Positions 53,120 to 61,687 of a stretch of DNA of 64,000 bases are shown here, piece by piece. The stretch is taken from contig NZ_CP036266.1 of assembly GCF_007744075.1 (NCBI RefSeq), positions 7,902,564 through 7,966,563 of the forward strand, given 5' to 3'. The notes under the pieces are model-generated. The model searched no databases. It was not told the origin of the DNA and was given only the letters and a program-made list of their open reading frames with translations. Origin of the DNA: Gimesia chilikensis (GTDB lineage: Bacteria; Planctomycetota; Planctomycetia; Planctomycetales; Planctomycetaceae). A program made the position numbers and the translations under genes. Within the stretch, counting starts at the first letter, position 1. Each line of letters starts with the position of its first letter.

Positions 53120-53282
53120 AAGTATTTATCACGATCAGCAAATCATTTGTCCCAACTGCCGGATACACCTACCTGAGTATAAATGATTAATCATCGGGAA
53201 TCGTGAAACAGGACAAGGTCTGTCATCAACAGTGAATTTCGGGGCCGATACAGCATCCAATGCTTAGAAACGGTGTTCACAT

Positions 53283-54878
53283 ATGGCAAAAAAGAAAAAG
53301 AAGATACAGCCTTTACGAATGTATTTGCTTAAATCTTCCGTGACTAAGTTTAAGGATGCTCTTCGGACTGGCGTGAGCGTAAATGAGTATTCCCTAAAAA
53401 CTTCACCGGGGATTAGTGGCAAGTTCTACCTTCGCCCATCAGTACGCAGCACACCAGATTGGGCAGAGTTCATTCAATCTGGAGTCACAGATAAGTTGCC
53501 AAAAATTCAGTCTATAGCAAACGCTGGTGTCCTGTTCCTGAAAATTGATAATCGCATTGTGGCATTGGTTTTCGGCACTGGACGTTATCTCCTGAAGGAC
53601 AGTGCGTATGAGACAGACTTTGGGCTTCGCTCGACTCTTAATGCGGTTGACCCCAAGACTCTGGACCAGATCGATGTAAATTGGTTTGGTGAGATGGTTG
53701 TACAGAAGAGAATTCAAGTAAGTCATAAGTCGAGCCTTGCCGCGTTTGAGATCGACGTAAATCGCGAACGCTTCAAGTCGCTCACTGGCAAAGCGAAAAG
53801 AAGCAGCCTCGGCGGACGAATCAATGGATCCGAAGGTGGATTTGGAGTTCATACTCGCATCGACTTCAAGGAGTTGGCCAATCAATGTCGGGAATGCATC
53901 AAAGTATATCGGTCAAAAGATTATAAAAAGGCGTTTCCCCGATACGACGATTTCAGTGTTGTGACAGACGCGACTAAACAGTCGGAATTGGACGATAAAC
54001 TTTTATCAAGACTTCAGAAAGGAAACATTAATGGTCTCCATATGTCTCCACCGGATATCATCTCGTTCGACAACTTTTCAGGCTACTCGTTCAGTGCAAA
54101 AGGAGATGTACACGACGAAATGCTACTGGAAGATTATCTTTCCTCGGGAAAAGACTTCGAAAATCTAAAGCTTGAGAACCTTAAATCGCACCGTGTATTT
54201 CTTCGTCGTGTAAATGATGCAGAACCTCTGGATAAATGGTCGGCTTATCGCTGTTTGATTTGCGAGATCAAGGAGGGGACTACGGTGTACGTTTTGTGGG
54301 ACGGGAAGTGGTACAAAATCGCAAAGGAGTTTGCTGATAAGGTTCGTGATGACATTGAAGTAATACCGGATGCAAATACCTCTATACCAGCAACGACCAC
54401 ATTCAAGCTTGAGGCAGACTTTCTCAAAGACTGTGCGAACAACCATGTGGATTTGGCCTTGATGGACCGAAAGAATGTTTGGTGCGACAACGCTGGTTCT
54501 GAAATGGAAGTCTGCGATTTGTTTTCAGAATCCCGACAGTTTATTCACGTCAAACGTCGTGCTCATGGATCAAGCGGATTAAGTCATCTGTTCGCCCAAG
54601 GACGCAACTCGGCTGAGGCATTCTTGAAAGATGAATCTTTTCGTGCAGGAGCAAAAGAGAAATTAAAGACAATTGCAACTAAGTTTGGGAAAAAGATTCC
54701 CCCAAAACGCCCATCGCCCGAAAAATTCGAAGTCGTTTATGTTGTAATGGGGAAAAAGAGGGGTAAATTCATCAATGAGCTTCCGTTCTTCAGCCAATTG
54801 ACTTTGCACCTTGCTGCCAAAGATCTTCGCATCATGGGGTTTAAAGTTTCCTTCCAATTTGTGGAAGCACCGGAGTGA
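53283..54878 (+). CDS. TIGR04141/DUF6119 sporadically distributed protein
   Basis: 531 aa, ATG 53283. LRMYLLKSSVTKFKDALR at the start, LFLKIDNRIVALVFGTGRYL, LDQIDVNWFGEMVVQKRIQ, GGRINGSEGGFGVHTRIDF and QFIHVKRRAHGSSGLSHLFA fit the TIGR04141 (DUF6119) family, large proteins scattered in defence islands with unknown mechanism. Follows Shedu by 163 bases on the same strand; possibly a functional pair. Confidence 0.8.
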   Translation: MAKKKKKIQPLRMYLLKSSVTKFKDALRTGVSVNEYSLKTSPGISGKFYLRPSVRSTPDWAEFIQSGVTDKLPKIQSIANAGVLFLKIDNRIVALVFGTGRYLLKDSAYETDFGLRSTLNAVDPKTLDQIDVNWFGEMVVQKRIQVSHKSSLAAFEIDVNRERFKSLTGKAKRSSLGGRINGSEGGFGVHTRIDFKELANQCRECIKVYRSKDYKKAFPRYDDFSVVTDATKQSELDDKLLSRLQKGNINGLHMSPPDIISFDNFSGYSFSAKGDVHDEMLLEDYLSSGKDFENLKLENLKSHRVFLRRVNDAEPLDKWSAYRCLICEIKEGTTVYVLWDGKWYKIAKEFADKVRDDIEVIPDANTSIPATTTFKLEADFLKDCANNHVDLALMDRKNVWCDNAGSEMEVCDLFSESRQFIHVKRRAHGSSGLSHLFAQGRNSAEAFLKDESFRAGAKEKLKTIATKFGKKIPPKRPSPEKFEVVYVVMGKKRGKFINELPFFSQLTLHLAAKDLRIMGFKVSFQFVEAPE

Positions 54879-55192
54879 TTAAACTAATATTATTAGCCTT
54901 TCCCTGTCCCTTCCAGCAGTATTTCCCGAAGGATCCTCCAGAAACACGACCTATTCTGTGGCACAATCGACGCCACCAGACCTCAAGTGATCTCTGTAGT
55001 CGTGTGTCATTGTCAGGACTGACCAACGATCATCCTCTATTACCTTGCTGGAACGCAGCCCAACAAATATCGGATATCCTACGTCTTAAATACATTGCAA
55101 TACACAATTCCGAACAGTAAATTCTCTACTGATAGATAGTATGAATTCAGATTACAGTCACGAAACTGGGGAATATAGATTCTCTTGCTCAA
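54879..55192 (+). other. Intergenic region between convergent genes
   Basis: About 310 bases between the TIGR04141 and ParB-methyltransferase genes. No coding frame is convincing. I see no strong terminator hairpin. Confidence 0.4.
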
Positions 55193-56461
55193 CTACTTCT
55201 CCCTTTCCAACCTCGAATGACCAATCTCAACACACTCAGCATCAACATCGCACCCAACGAACTTTCTGCCATTTCTACGACAAGCCACTGCTGTCGTAAA
55301 ACTGCCAGCCATACAGTCACAAACAAGCTCTTTAGGTTCTGAGAAATATTTTACAAGCATCTCGACCTCAGTTTCATGTTGCTGCCAGTCATGCAAAGAT
55401 TTGTCTTTCTCTTGAACCAGTGAAACATCAGACCAACGTTTCTTTTTCTTCCATTTTCCTTTTGAGAAAATGAGAATTGGCTTCCATTGGGAAGCAATCT
55501 GCAATGGATGAATCATGTTTGAATCGCCACTCCAGATTGAGGCCATCTGCCAACGGTATGTAAGGTGTTCCCCTGAACGCTCCAGCACCTCGGGAAGATG
55601 ATACTGGCCACTATAAGTAACTAGCAGGCCGCCGGGTTTTAACACTCGATTACAAAAACTGCTCAGTTCGGATAGTTGCGGCAAGAATTCTTTATTGTAC
55701 GGAAAATCTGTTAATACAAGTGAAACACTATTTCTCTTTAATTTTGCCTGTTTCTCAAGATCCTGAAACCGGCAATGATACAGGCGAATGTCCTTAGTAG
55801 ATGATGGCTTAACGACGCTGCTAATGTTCCGGGCGAGTGACTTAACGTTTCGTCTGGCACGTCTTTGTGCCGAGATCGTGTCGAGAATTCTTCCATTCTC
55901 AGACGGCAAATCAGAAATCACTGATCGTGCAATTTCCAGTTCCTTTGGGGTATTAGCAATGATCTGATTGTATCGTGCACTGCGATGTTTTCCGTCCTTG
56001 CCTCTCAGCTTTTTCAACTCTGGAATTTCCAAAGTTGAGACCAATTTTCGGCGAACTGCTTGAACTGTTTTTACGTCGGCTCCAATAATTTCCGCCAGCC
56101 AATTATTGGCAATGTCGGGCGTGCGTTTGAGTTCCTGTTTAATCAAATCACGTTTTTGGGCTGATGTGAGGTGCCTACGCTTAACATTGACGCTCAGTGC
56201 GTATTGCCATTTCTCTTCCTCGTTTAGGCCCCCTATGACTTGAACTGGGTAATTCTTGATTTTCAGTTCTCTCAAGGCTCGCTCACGTTGGTGACCGTCG
56301 AGCGTGATGCCCTCTTCATCTTGAACAATGGGGTATTGGAGACCGTTCTCTGCAATATCAGATTTCAGAAGCTCGAATTCGTCAGGAGAAAGGTCAGGCA
56401 TTGGCTGGTATTTGGGAGTGCCACTGGTCTTCGCACTGGATCCGGATTTCTTCTTTGCCAT
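55193..56461 (-). CDS. ParB-domain DNA methyltransferase
   Basis: 422 aa from ATG 56461 (a TTG six bases earlier is less likely). ParB/Srx-like N-terminus (ENGLQYPIVQDEEGITLDGH, QRERALRELKIKNYPV) with an HTH-like middle (WLAEIIGADVKTVQAVRRKL). The C-terminal methyltransferase has motif IV TDFPY (251-255, in place of DPPY) and motif I CMAGSF (383-388) with FVGCDVDAECVEIG. The order IV then I marks a beta-class N4/N6 amino-methyltransferase. ParB-methyltransferase fusions are typical of phages and mobile elements. Confidence 0.85.
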   Translation of the reverse strand: MAKKKSGSSAKTSGTPKYQPMPDLSPDEFELLKSDIAENGLQYPIVQDEEGITLDGHQRERALRELKIKNYPVQVIGGLNEEEKWQYALSVNVKRRHLTSAQKRDLIKQELKRTPDIANNWLAEIIGADVKTVQAVRRKLVSTLEIPELKKLRGKDGKHRSARYNQIIANTPKELEIARSVISDLPSENGRILDTISAQRRARRNVKSLARNISSVVKPSSTKDIRLYHCRFQDLEKQAKLKRNSVSLVLTDFPYNKEFLPQLSELSSFCNRVLKPGGLLVTYSGQYHLPEVLERSGEHLTYRWQMASIWSGDSNMIHPLQIASQWKPILIFSKGKWKKKKRWSDVSLVQEKDKSLHDWQQHETEVEMLVKYFSEPKELVCDCMAGSFTTAVACRRNGRKFVGCDVDAECVEIGHSRLEREK

Positions 56462-56725
56462 GTTCAATTCTCAACGAACTTGATCAGGGTATATTGTGTT
56501 TCCGGGAGGTATGTGTTGATGATTATTGAAATCAAGGTTTTGTATATGTCCAATTTCCACAGTCCTATAAATAGAAACCTGAAAAGTATCTCTGTCATTT
56601 CCACGCTTCATAAATACTTGCTAATCATCACATTAACAGTTACCATTGTAAACTTGTCAACCTGTTTCAACAATTGTCAGATCTTTGGATTAGAACTCCG
56701 CAATTTAATTAAAAAATAACTACTT

Positions 56726-57007
56726 ATGGCAAATAACAACTCTGAAACTGAACGAAAACTGTGGGATGCAGCGGACGAATTTCGGGCAAATTCAAATCTC
56801 CGGTCGTCTGAATATTCCACCCCAGTTCTGGGACTCATTTTCCTCCGCTATGCAGATCACAAATTCACAATCGCTGAGAAGGAATTAAAGGGTAAAGGGT
56901 CTGGAAGACGAGCCATCGGAAAGGAAGACTATCAGTCTAAAGGCGTGATGTATCTCCCTCCTAATGCTCGCTTCTTTTCGCTTTCAAAGATCTGGGAGGG
57001 GGCGTAA
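56726..57007 (+). CDS. HsdM N-terminal domain fragment, coupled to next gene
   Basis: 93 aa, ATG 56726. [35 protein letters not shown] and [13 protein letters not shown] are the N-terminal helical domain of type I restriction methyltransferases (HsdM). The catalytic domain is missing. The stop and next start overlap as TAATG, so translation may be coupled. Either a broken hsdM or a retained domain acting with the methyltransferase downstream. Confidence 0.75.
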   Translation: MANNNSETERKLWDAADEFRANSNLRSSEYSTPVLGLIFLRYADHKFTIAEKELKGKGSGRRAIGKEDYQSKGVMYLPPNARFFSLSKIWEGA

Positions 57008-58329
57008 TGACCAAGAATGGTAACGATCAAACGCCACGCTTTGCTCCTCGCAATCCTAAGCGACACGGTTCGGAACACCCGATTCATATCAATTGGTTTC
57101 CATACTATGCAGGTTACAATTCTGGGTTCGTATTCGATTCACTAAAATCACTTGCCATTGAAATGGGCGATTCCATTCTCGATCCTTGGAACGGTAGTGG
57201 GACAACAACAACAACTGCTTATCGAATGGGAGCGACGACCATTGGTTGTGACATCAACCCAGTTATGGTGATTGCAGCTAAAAGTGCACTCCTTGATCCC
57301 GGAACGGCACCAAGCCTTCTTCCACTTTCAGAGGAATTGCTGAATGTAGCACGCACACTATCACTCGAGCTCAAGAACGACCCATTGAGTGAGTGGTACT
57401 CCCCCTCTAGTGCATATCATATCCGCCGCATTCATCATGCAATTTGGAAGGTCTTAGTGGAATCTGATTCAATGCCCACATGTCGAGCTGATCATATTTC
57501 AGGGCTTTCGACCCTTGCTGCATTTTTCATTACCGCTTTGTTCCGCGTTACCCGTTCATTTCTTTCACCATTTCTTGGTTCCAACCCGACGTGGATTCGC
57601 TCACCCAAAACACCTCAAAATCGAGTCCGTCCTTCAGAACAGATTGTTTTTCACAGGTTTCAAAAAGAAATTCAAGCGATGTCTTTGAGGCTTTCCGACG
57701 CATTTAACAGAGGTCTAAAAAAGCCCATACACGGCTCTGGACCAACAATTACTGTTGCACCCTCACAATCTTTACCCGTGAAAAACTCTTCAATCAAGGC
57801 TGTTGTTACATCCCCACCATACCTTACTCGCATCGACTATGCGGTTGCGACTAAGCCAGAGCTCGCCACATTGGAAATGTCTCTCTCAAAAGACTTTGCC
57901 AAACTCAGAAAATCGATGTTGGGTGCTCCAGCAATACGGGCGGCTTCTCCTCCACCGCAAGCGTATGGTGAATCTTGCGAGCGATTCATGCAAGCTGTAG
58001 CAAACCATCCGTCGAAAGGGTCTATCAATTACTACCATAAGCTGTTTAGGCAGTATTTTTCCGATATGCATAAATCGCTTGGAGAGATTTCACGTGTGCT
58101 AGTCACAAATGGAAATTGTGTCTTGGTGGTACAGGATTCGTATTACAAGGAAATTCATGCTGACCTTGCTCAGTTCGTAACAGACATCGCCGATATACAC
58201 GGGCTCACCCTTATGGGGCGGAATGACTTTGAATGGAACCGAAACATGGTGCGTGTGAACAGCCGATCCCGGCGATATAGAACTTCAGACATCGCAGTCG
58301 AATCTGCACTTTGGTTTAGCAAATTATAG
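57007..58329 (+). CDS. DNA amino-methyltransferase, beta class
   Basis: 440 aa, ATG 57007. Motif I DPWNGSG (59-65) with TTIGCDINP, and motif IV TSPPY (268-272) with LTRIDYAVATKPEL. A long insert between them may be the target-recognition region. It heads a compact plus-strand run with DUF262 and HEPN genes (gaps under 11 bases), so it may modify self DNA for that system. Confidence 0.85.
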   Translation: MTKNGNDQTPRFAPRNPKRHGSEHPIHINWFPYYAGYNSGFVFDSLKSLAIEMGDSILDPWNGSGTTTTTAYRMGATTIGCDINPVMVIAAKSALLDPGTAPSLLPLSEELLNVARTLSLELKNDPLSEWYSPSSAYHIRRIHHAIWKVLVESDSMPTCRADHISGLSTLAAFFITALFRVTRSFLSPFLGSNPTWIRSPKTPQNRVRPSEQIVFHRFQKEIQAMSLRLSDAFNRGLKKPIHGSGPTITVAPSQSLPVKNSSIKAVVTSPPYLTRIDYAVATKPELATLEMSLSKDFAKLRKSMLGAPAIRAASPPPQAYGESCERFMQAVANHPSKGSINYYHKLFRQYFSDMHKSLGEISRVLVTNGNCVLVVQDSYYKEIHADLAQFVTDIADIHGLTLMGRNDFEWNRNMVRVNSRSRRYRTSDIAVESALWFSKL

Positions 58330-58339
58330 GACAAGAACG

Positions 58340-59473
58340 ATGCCAATAATGGATCACGCTGCACTCATTCAGGCAGCAGACGAACAGGTTGCGAAAGTTC
58401 GGACGCAGGGAAAGGATTATTCCTTCAATGAATTGCTCAGTATGTACGAGGATGAGGAATTGATTATTGCACCTGAGTACCAGCGACTGTTCCGTTGGAC
58501 TGAGGTGCAGGCATCTCGTTTTATCGAATCCGTGATTCTGGAACTTCCATTACCACCAATTTTCGTTATTGAAATCACTGATGGGAAATACGAGTTAATC
58601 GATGGACTTCAGCGAATTTCCTCATACTTCTATTTCAGAGGCAAGTTGGACGCAGAACATCGAGCAATTACTCCCGGCGTTGTGCTCACTCTTGACGGAT
58701 GTGACATTGTAAAAGGACTTGACGGGTTTACTTACGAGACTTTACCGAGGGCTTTAGAAATAAAACTAAAGCGTCATACGATTAGAGTAGAAGTCATCAG
58801 AAAAGAAAGCGAAAGTCGAATTCGCTATCACATGTTCAAGAGGCTTAACAAAGGAGGCTCCGTACTTTCGGAACAGGAAATTCGAAACTGCACAATTCGA
58901 CTTCTCGATGACACGGTCAACCAGTTTCTCATTGATTGCACAGGAAATATCGACTTCGTAAAAACCATATCTCCAGTTAATCAACAGCGTATGGTGGAGC
59001 GATATGATCAAGAACTCGTCTTGAGGTTCTTCGCCTTCAAGAATTGGAGGGACCATTACGTACACGAGGTGGCTGAGTATCTCACCGAATATATGGAAGC
59101 AGTGGCCGATTCCTCAGTCACAGAGGTTACTCTGGACTACAACGTTGAGCGTGGCATATTTGAAAAAACATTCCGCATCCTCAATGCATCGATGGCTGAA
59201 GATGCATTTGCAATTGTAGACAAGCGTGGAAGAACACTACCGTTTGGAGTATATCATTTTGAAGCATTTTCATTAGGGTTACAACCGCATCTTGATGCAC
59301 TCGATCCCGATAACGCAGAACAAATGGAGCAACTTTCTAAGTGTATTTGGGAAATTAAACGTGACGATGCATTTCGAGAAATTACAACAGGAGGAGGGAA
59401 AAACTTCCTTAATAGACTAACAGAGCGAATCGACTTTGTTTCGAATCGCCTAGGAGCAGAGAAATGGACGTAG
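58340..59473 (+). CDS. DUF262 (GmrSD-type) protein
   Basis: 377 aa, ATG 58340. The DUF262 core is visible: IIAPEYQRLFRWTEVQASRF, LPLPPIFVIE and YELIDGLQRISSYFYF (DGLQR in place of DGQQR). It lacks the C-terminal HNH-bearing DUF1524 domain of full GmrSD, so it could be a sensor/NTPase half acting with the next gene. Overlaps that gene by ten bases. Confidence 0.85.
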   Translation: MPIMDHAALIQAADEQVAKVRTQGKDYSFNELLSMYEDEELIIAPEYQRLFRWTEVQASRFIESVILELPLPPIFVIEITDGKYELIDGLQRISSYFYFRGKLDAEHRAITPGVVLTLDGCDIVKGLDGFTYETLPRALEIKLKRHTIRVEVIRKESESRIRYHMFKRLNKGGSVLSEQEIRNCTIRLLDDTVNQFLIDCTGNIDFVKTISPVNQQRMVERYDQELVLRFFAFKNWRDHYVHEVAEYLTEYMEAVADSSVTEVTLDYNVERGIFEKTFRILNASMAEDAFAIVDKRGRTLPFGVYHFEAFSLGLQPHLDALDPDNAEQMEQLSKCIWEIKRDDAFREITTGGGKNFLNRLTERIDFVSNRLGAEKWT

Positions 59474-60189
59474 CAGAAGTGAGGGCCGAGCTTGAGGAGG
59501 AGATGAGCCGTCGCCTTAATGAGATTCGCTTTTTTCGCAATCAGTTGAGTGAACTTGATAGTAAAGAAGAGAAAGAACGCTATTGCCAGTGCCTAGTTGT
59601 AATGCTCTATGCTCACTTTGAAGGTTTCTGGAAGGCAGCGTTTAGTATTTATCTAAAGGCAATCAATCAGGAACAAATAATGTGTAAAAATGCTGTCGAA
59701 CAACTCGTTGCAGCCAGCATGAATGATCTGTTTACATCGTTATCTGATCCGCACAGGAAATGCACTTTCTTTCGGAATCCCGCACCTGATGACACAAAAT
59801 TACACCGATTTGCACGGCATTCGGAGTTTGTGGCTAGGCTCGACGATGCGTTGTCGACGATTGTGTCAATCCCAATTGATGATGTTGTTGACACAGAATC
59901 GAACCTCAAACCCGTCGTAGTGAGAAAGAATCTGTTTCGGCTTGGATTCTCACACGAAGAATTCAAATCAGAGGAAGGAACCATAAACGAGTTATTGCGT
60001 CGGCGGAATGACATTGCACATGGAAGTTCAAGAATAGGAGTTCCTGTGGACTCGTATTCTAATCTTGAGTCCTCAGTTGTAGGTGTTATGAGGCGTATCG
60101 TCATACTAATTTTTGAGTCGCTCCGTGAACGTCGATTTGAAAAGCAGGTGGATTCCACGCCATCAGAAGTGGGAACGGAATTCATCTAA
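59464..60189 (+). CDS. MAE_28990/MAE_18760-like HEPN nuclease
   Basis: 241 aa, ATG 59464. CLVVMLYAHFEGFWKAAFSI is the typical first helix and RNDIAH (181-186) the Rx4H HEPN RNase site. The family commonly accompanies DUF262 and methyltransferase genes. Probably the toxic RNase effector, restrained by its partners in the absence of infection (inference). Confidence 0.82.
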   Translation: MDVAEVRAELEEEMSRRLNEIRFFRNQLSELDSKEEKERYCQCLVVMLYAHFEGFWKAAFSIYLKAINQEQIMCKNAVEQLVAASMNDLFTSLSDPHRKCTFFRNPAPDDTKLHRFARHSEFVARLDDALSTIVSIPIDDVVDTESNLKPVVVRKNLFRLGFSHEEFKSEEGTINELLRRRNDIAHGSSRIGVPVDSYSNLESSVVGVMRRIVILIFESLRERRFEKQVDSTPSEVGTEFI

Positions 60190-60306
60190 TAGAGATCTTT
60201 GTGACATCGACTGGCAGCTTTCGGGTGTTTGAAGAAACGTCGTTGAGCAACGCAAGCTTCGTAGAAGCTCTTATCCCAGACATATAAAGTATCTGGAGAA
60301 ATCTTT

Positions 60307-61647
60307 GTGGCCAAAAGAAATGCAATAAAAACTGTTCGAACTTTTTGCACCAGTAATGTTGGTGCCAATGAAGACACCAAAACTGTGTGGATATTTGGTG
60401 CGGGAGCTTCTCAACATTTAAATGATTTTCCAATGTCTTTTAATTTCTTTGACAAATCGATCGCTCTCTGCACAAGTAAAATGAAAACATTCTCGCGAAA
60501 AAATGACCCCAGATATATGGGGCTCTGTTTGGGAAAAACTAGCAATAGCCCACAAGTTCCAAGTATTAATAAAATCAGGAGCTTCAAAAGAGATTCACGC
60601 CTTGCTCTCTCGTACATTGACATCTGGAACTATTTAACTCCCGAACACAATGTTATGGCAAAAATACAGTACCTCTGGAATAGTTGGAAACTACTACCAA
60701 CCCTACTTGAAGAAATTGGATTATCACTTACTCCTGATCAATTAATATCAAAGTATCCTGAAGAACTGATTGCAGAAGTCAGAAATATCACACCCTCATC
60801 ATTAGTTAAACATCACGGTTTTTATGATTGCAAATCTGCTCGTAGAAAATTAGATGAAACGCTTGAAACACTCCAAGATATCTATTTCTATACCCTGTCC
60901 GAATATAACCAAGCTGCCCATACTAAATTTGCAAATAATAATCTGTATTCCAAACTCGTAGAAAGTTTTATCCTTGAGAAAAATGCTCGTGTCATATCTT
61001 TCAATTACGACACAATGCTTGATGAAGCTATTTTCAATTATTTTACACGAAGCTGGCATTACGGAGGTATGACAGTAGCGGGGATTAATGGGTATCCAGT
61101 ATCGAGAGGGGCGAAGAGTGACTTAGTCCTGATTAAACCCCACGGATCTCTACATTTCCTTATTTGTCCTAATTGCAAACGAGCACACGTTAACTGGTTT
61201 TGGACTTTTCGCAAAACGGGACTTGGAGCATTTGCATCAGATAATAGGCGTTGTGTTAAATGCAAGAAGACGATGCCGGGGCGAAAAGAATTGCTTGAAT
61301 CAATGATAGTCTCACCACTATATGATAAAAAGATTATTAAGAGATCACACCATGCTATTAAAGCAGCTTTTTCGTGGTGTGATAACATCGTAGCTATTGG
61401 ATACAGCTTCCCTGAACAGGATACATACTTTTTCGAATGCATTCAAAAAGGAGTGCAATCGAGGAATGGTAGGCAAATAAAAGTTCGAATCGTTTCCCAG
61501 AATCACGGTAGTGCAAAAAAAATAAAGAAACGTTTAGACAACCAATTAAGAATTCGGGGGATTATGGCAAAGGATATAAAAGTAAAAGCGGAAATATTGA
61601 ATGGATTCAAGGATGTAAAAGCTGGACTCGAGGCTATTCCCGCTTAA
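60307..61647 (+). CDS. SIR2-like protein with internal zinc finger
   Basis: 446 aa from GTG 60307. VWIFGAGASQHL (GAGAS 31-35), VISFNYDTMLDEA (FNYD 232-235) and IKPHGSLHF (277-280) are SIR2-like motifs. CPNC (287-290) and CVKC (316-319) form a zinc site. VAIGYSFPEQD near the end completes the fold. Such proteins act as NAD-depleting effectors or in DNA-end defence. Plus strand, 117 bases after the HEPN gene. Confidence 0.8.
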   Translation: MAKRNAIKTVRTFCTSNVGANEDTKTVWIFGAGASQHLNDFPMSFNFFDKSIALCTSKMKTFSRKNDPRYMGLCLGKTSNSPQVPSINKIRSFKRDSRLALSYIDIWNYLTPEHNVMAKIQYLWNSWKLLPTLLEEIGLSLTPDQLISKYPEELIAEVRNITPSSLVKHHGFYDCKSARRKLDETLETLQDIYFYTLSEYNQAAHTKFANNNLYSKLVESFILEKNARVISFNYDTMLDEAIFNYFTRSWHYGGMTVAGINGYPVSRGAKSDLVLIKPHGSLHFLICPNCKRAHVNWFWTFRKTGLGAFASDNRRCVKCKKTMPGRKELLESMIVSPLYDKKIIKRSHHAIKAAFSWCDNIVAIGYSFPEQDTYFFECIQKGVQSRNGRQIKVRIVSQNHGSAKKIKKRLDNQLRIRGIMAKDIKVKAEILNGFKDVKAGLEAIPA

Positions 61648-61687
61648 CTCAATTGAATTAAAATATTACATGATATTTATCATCGAG

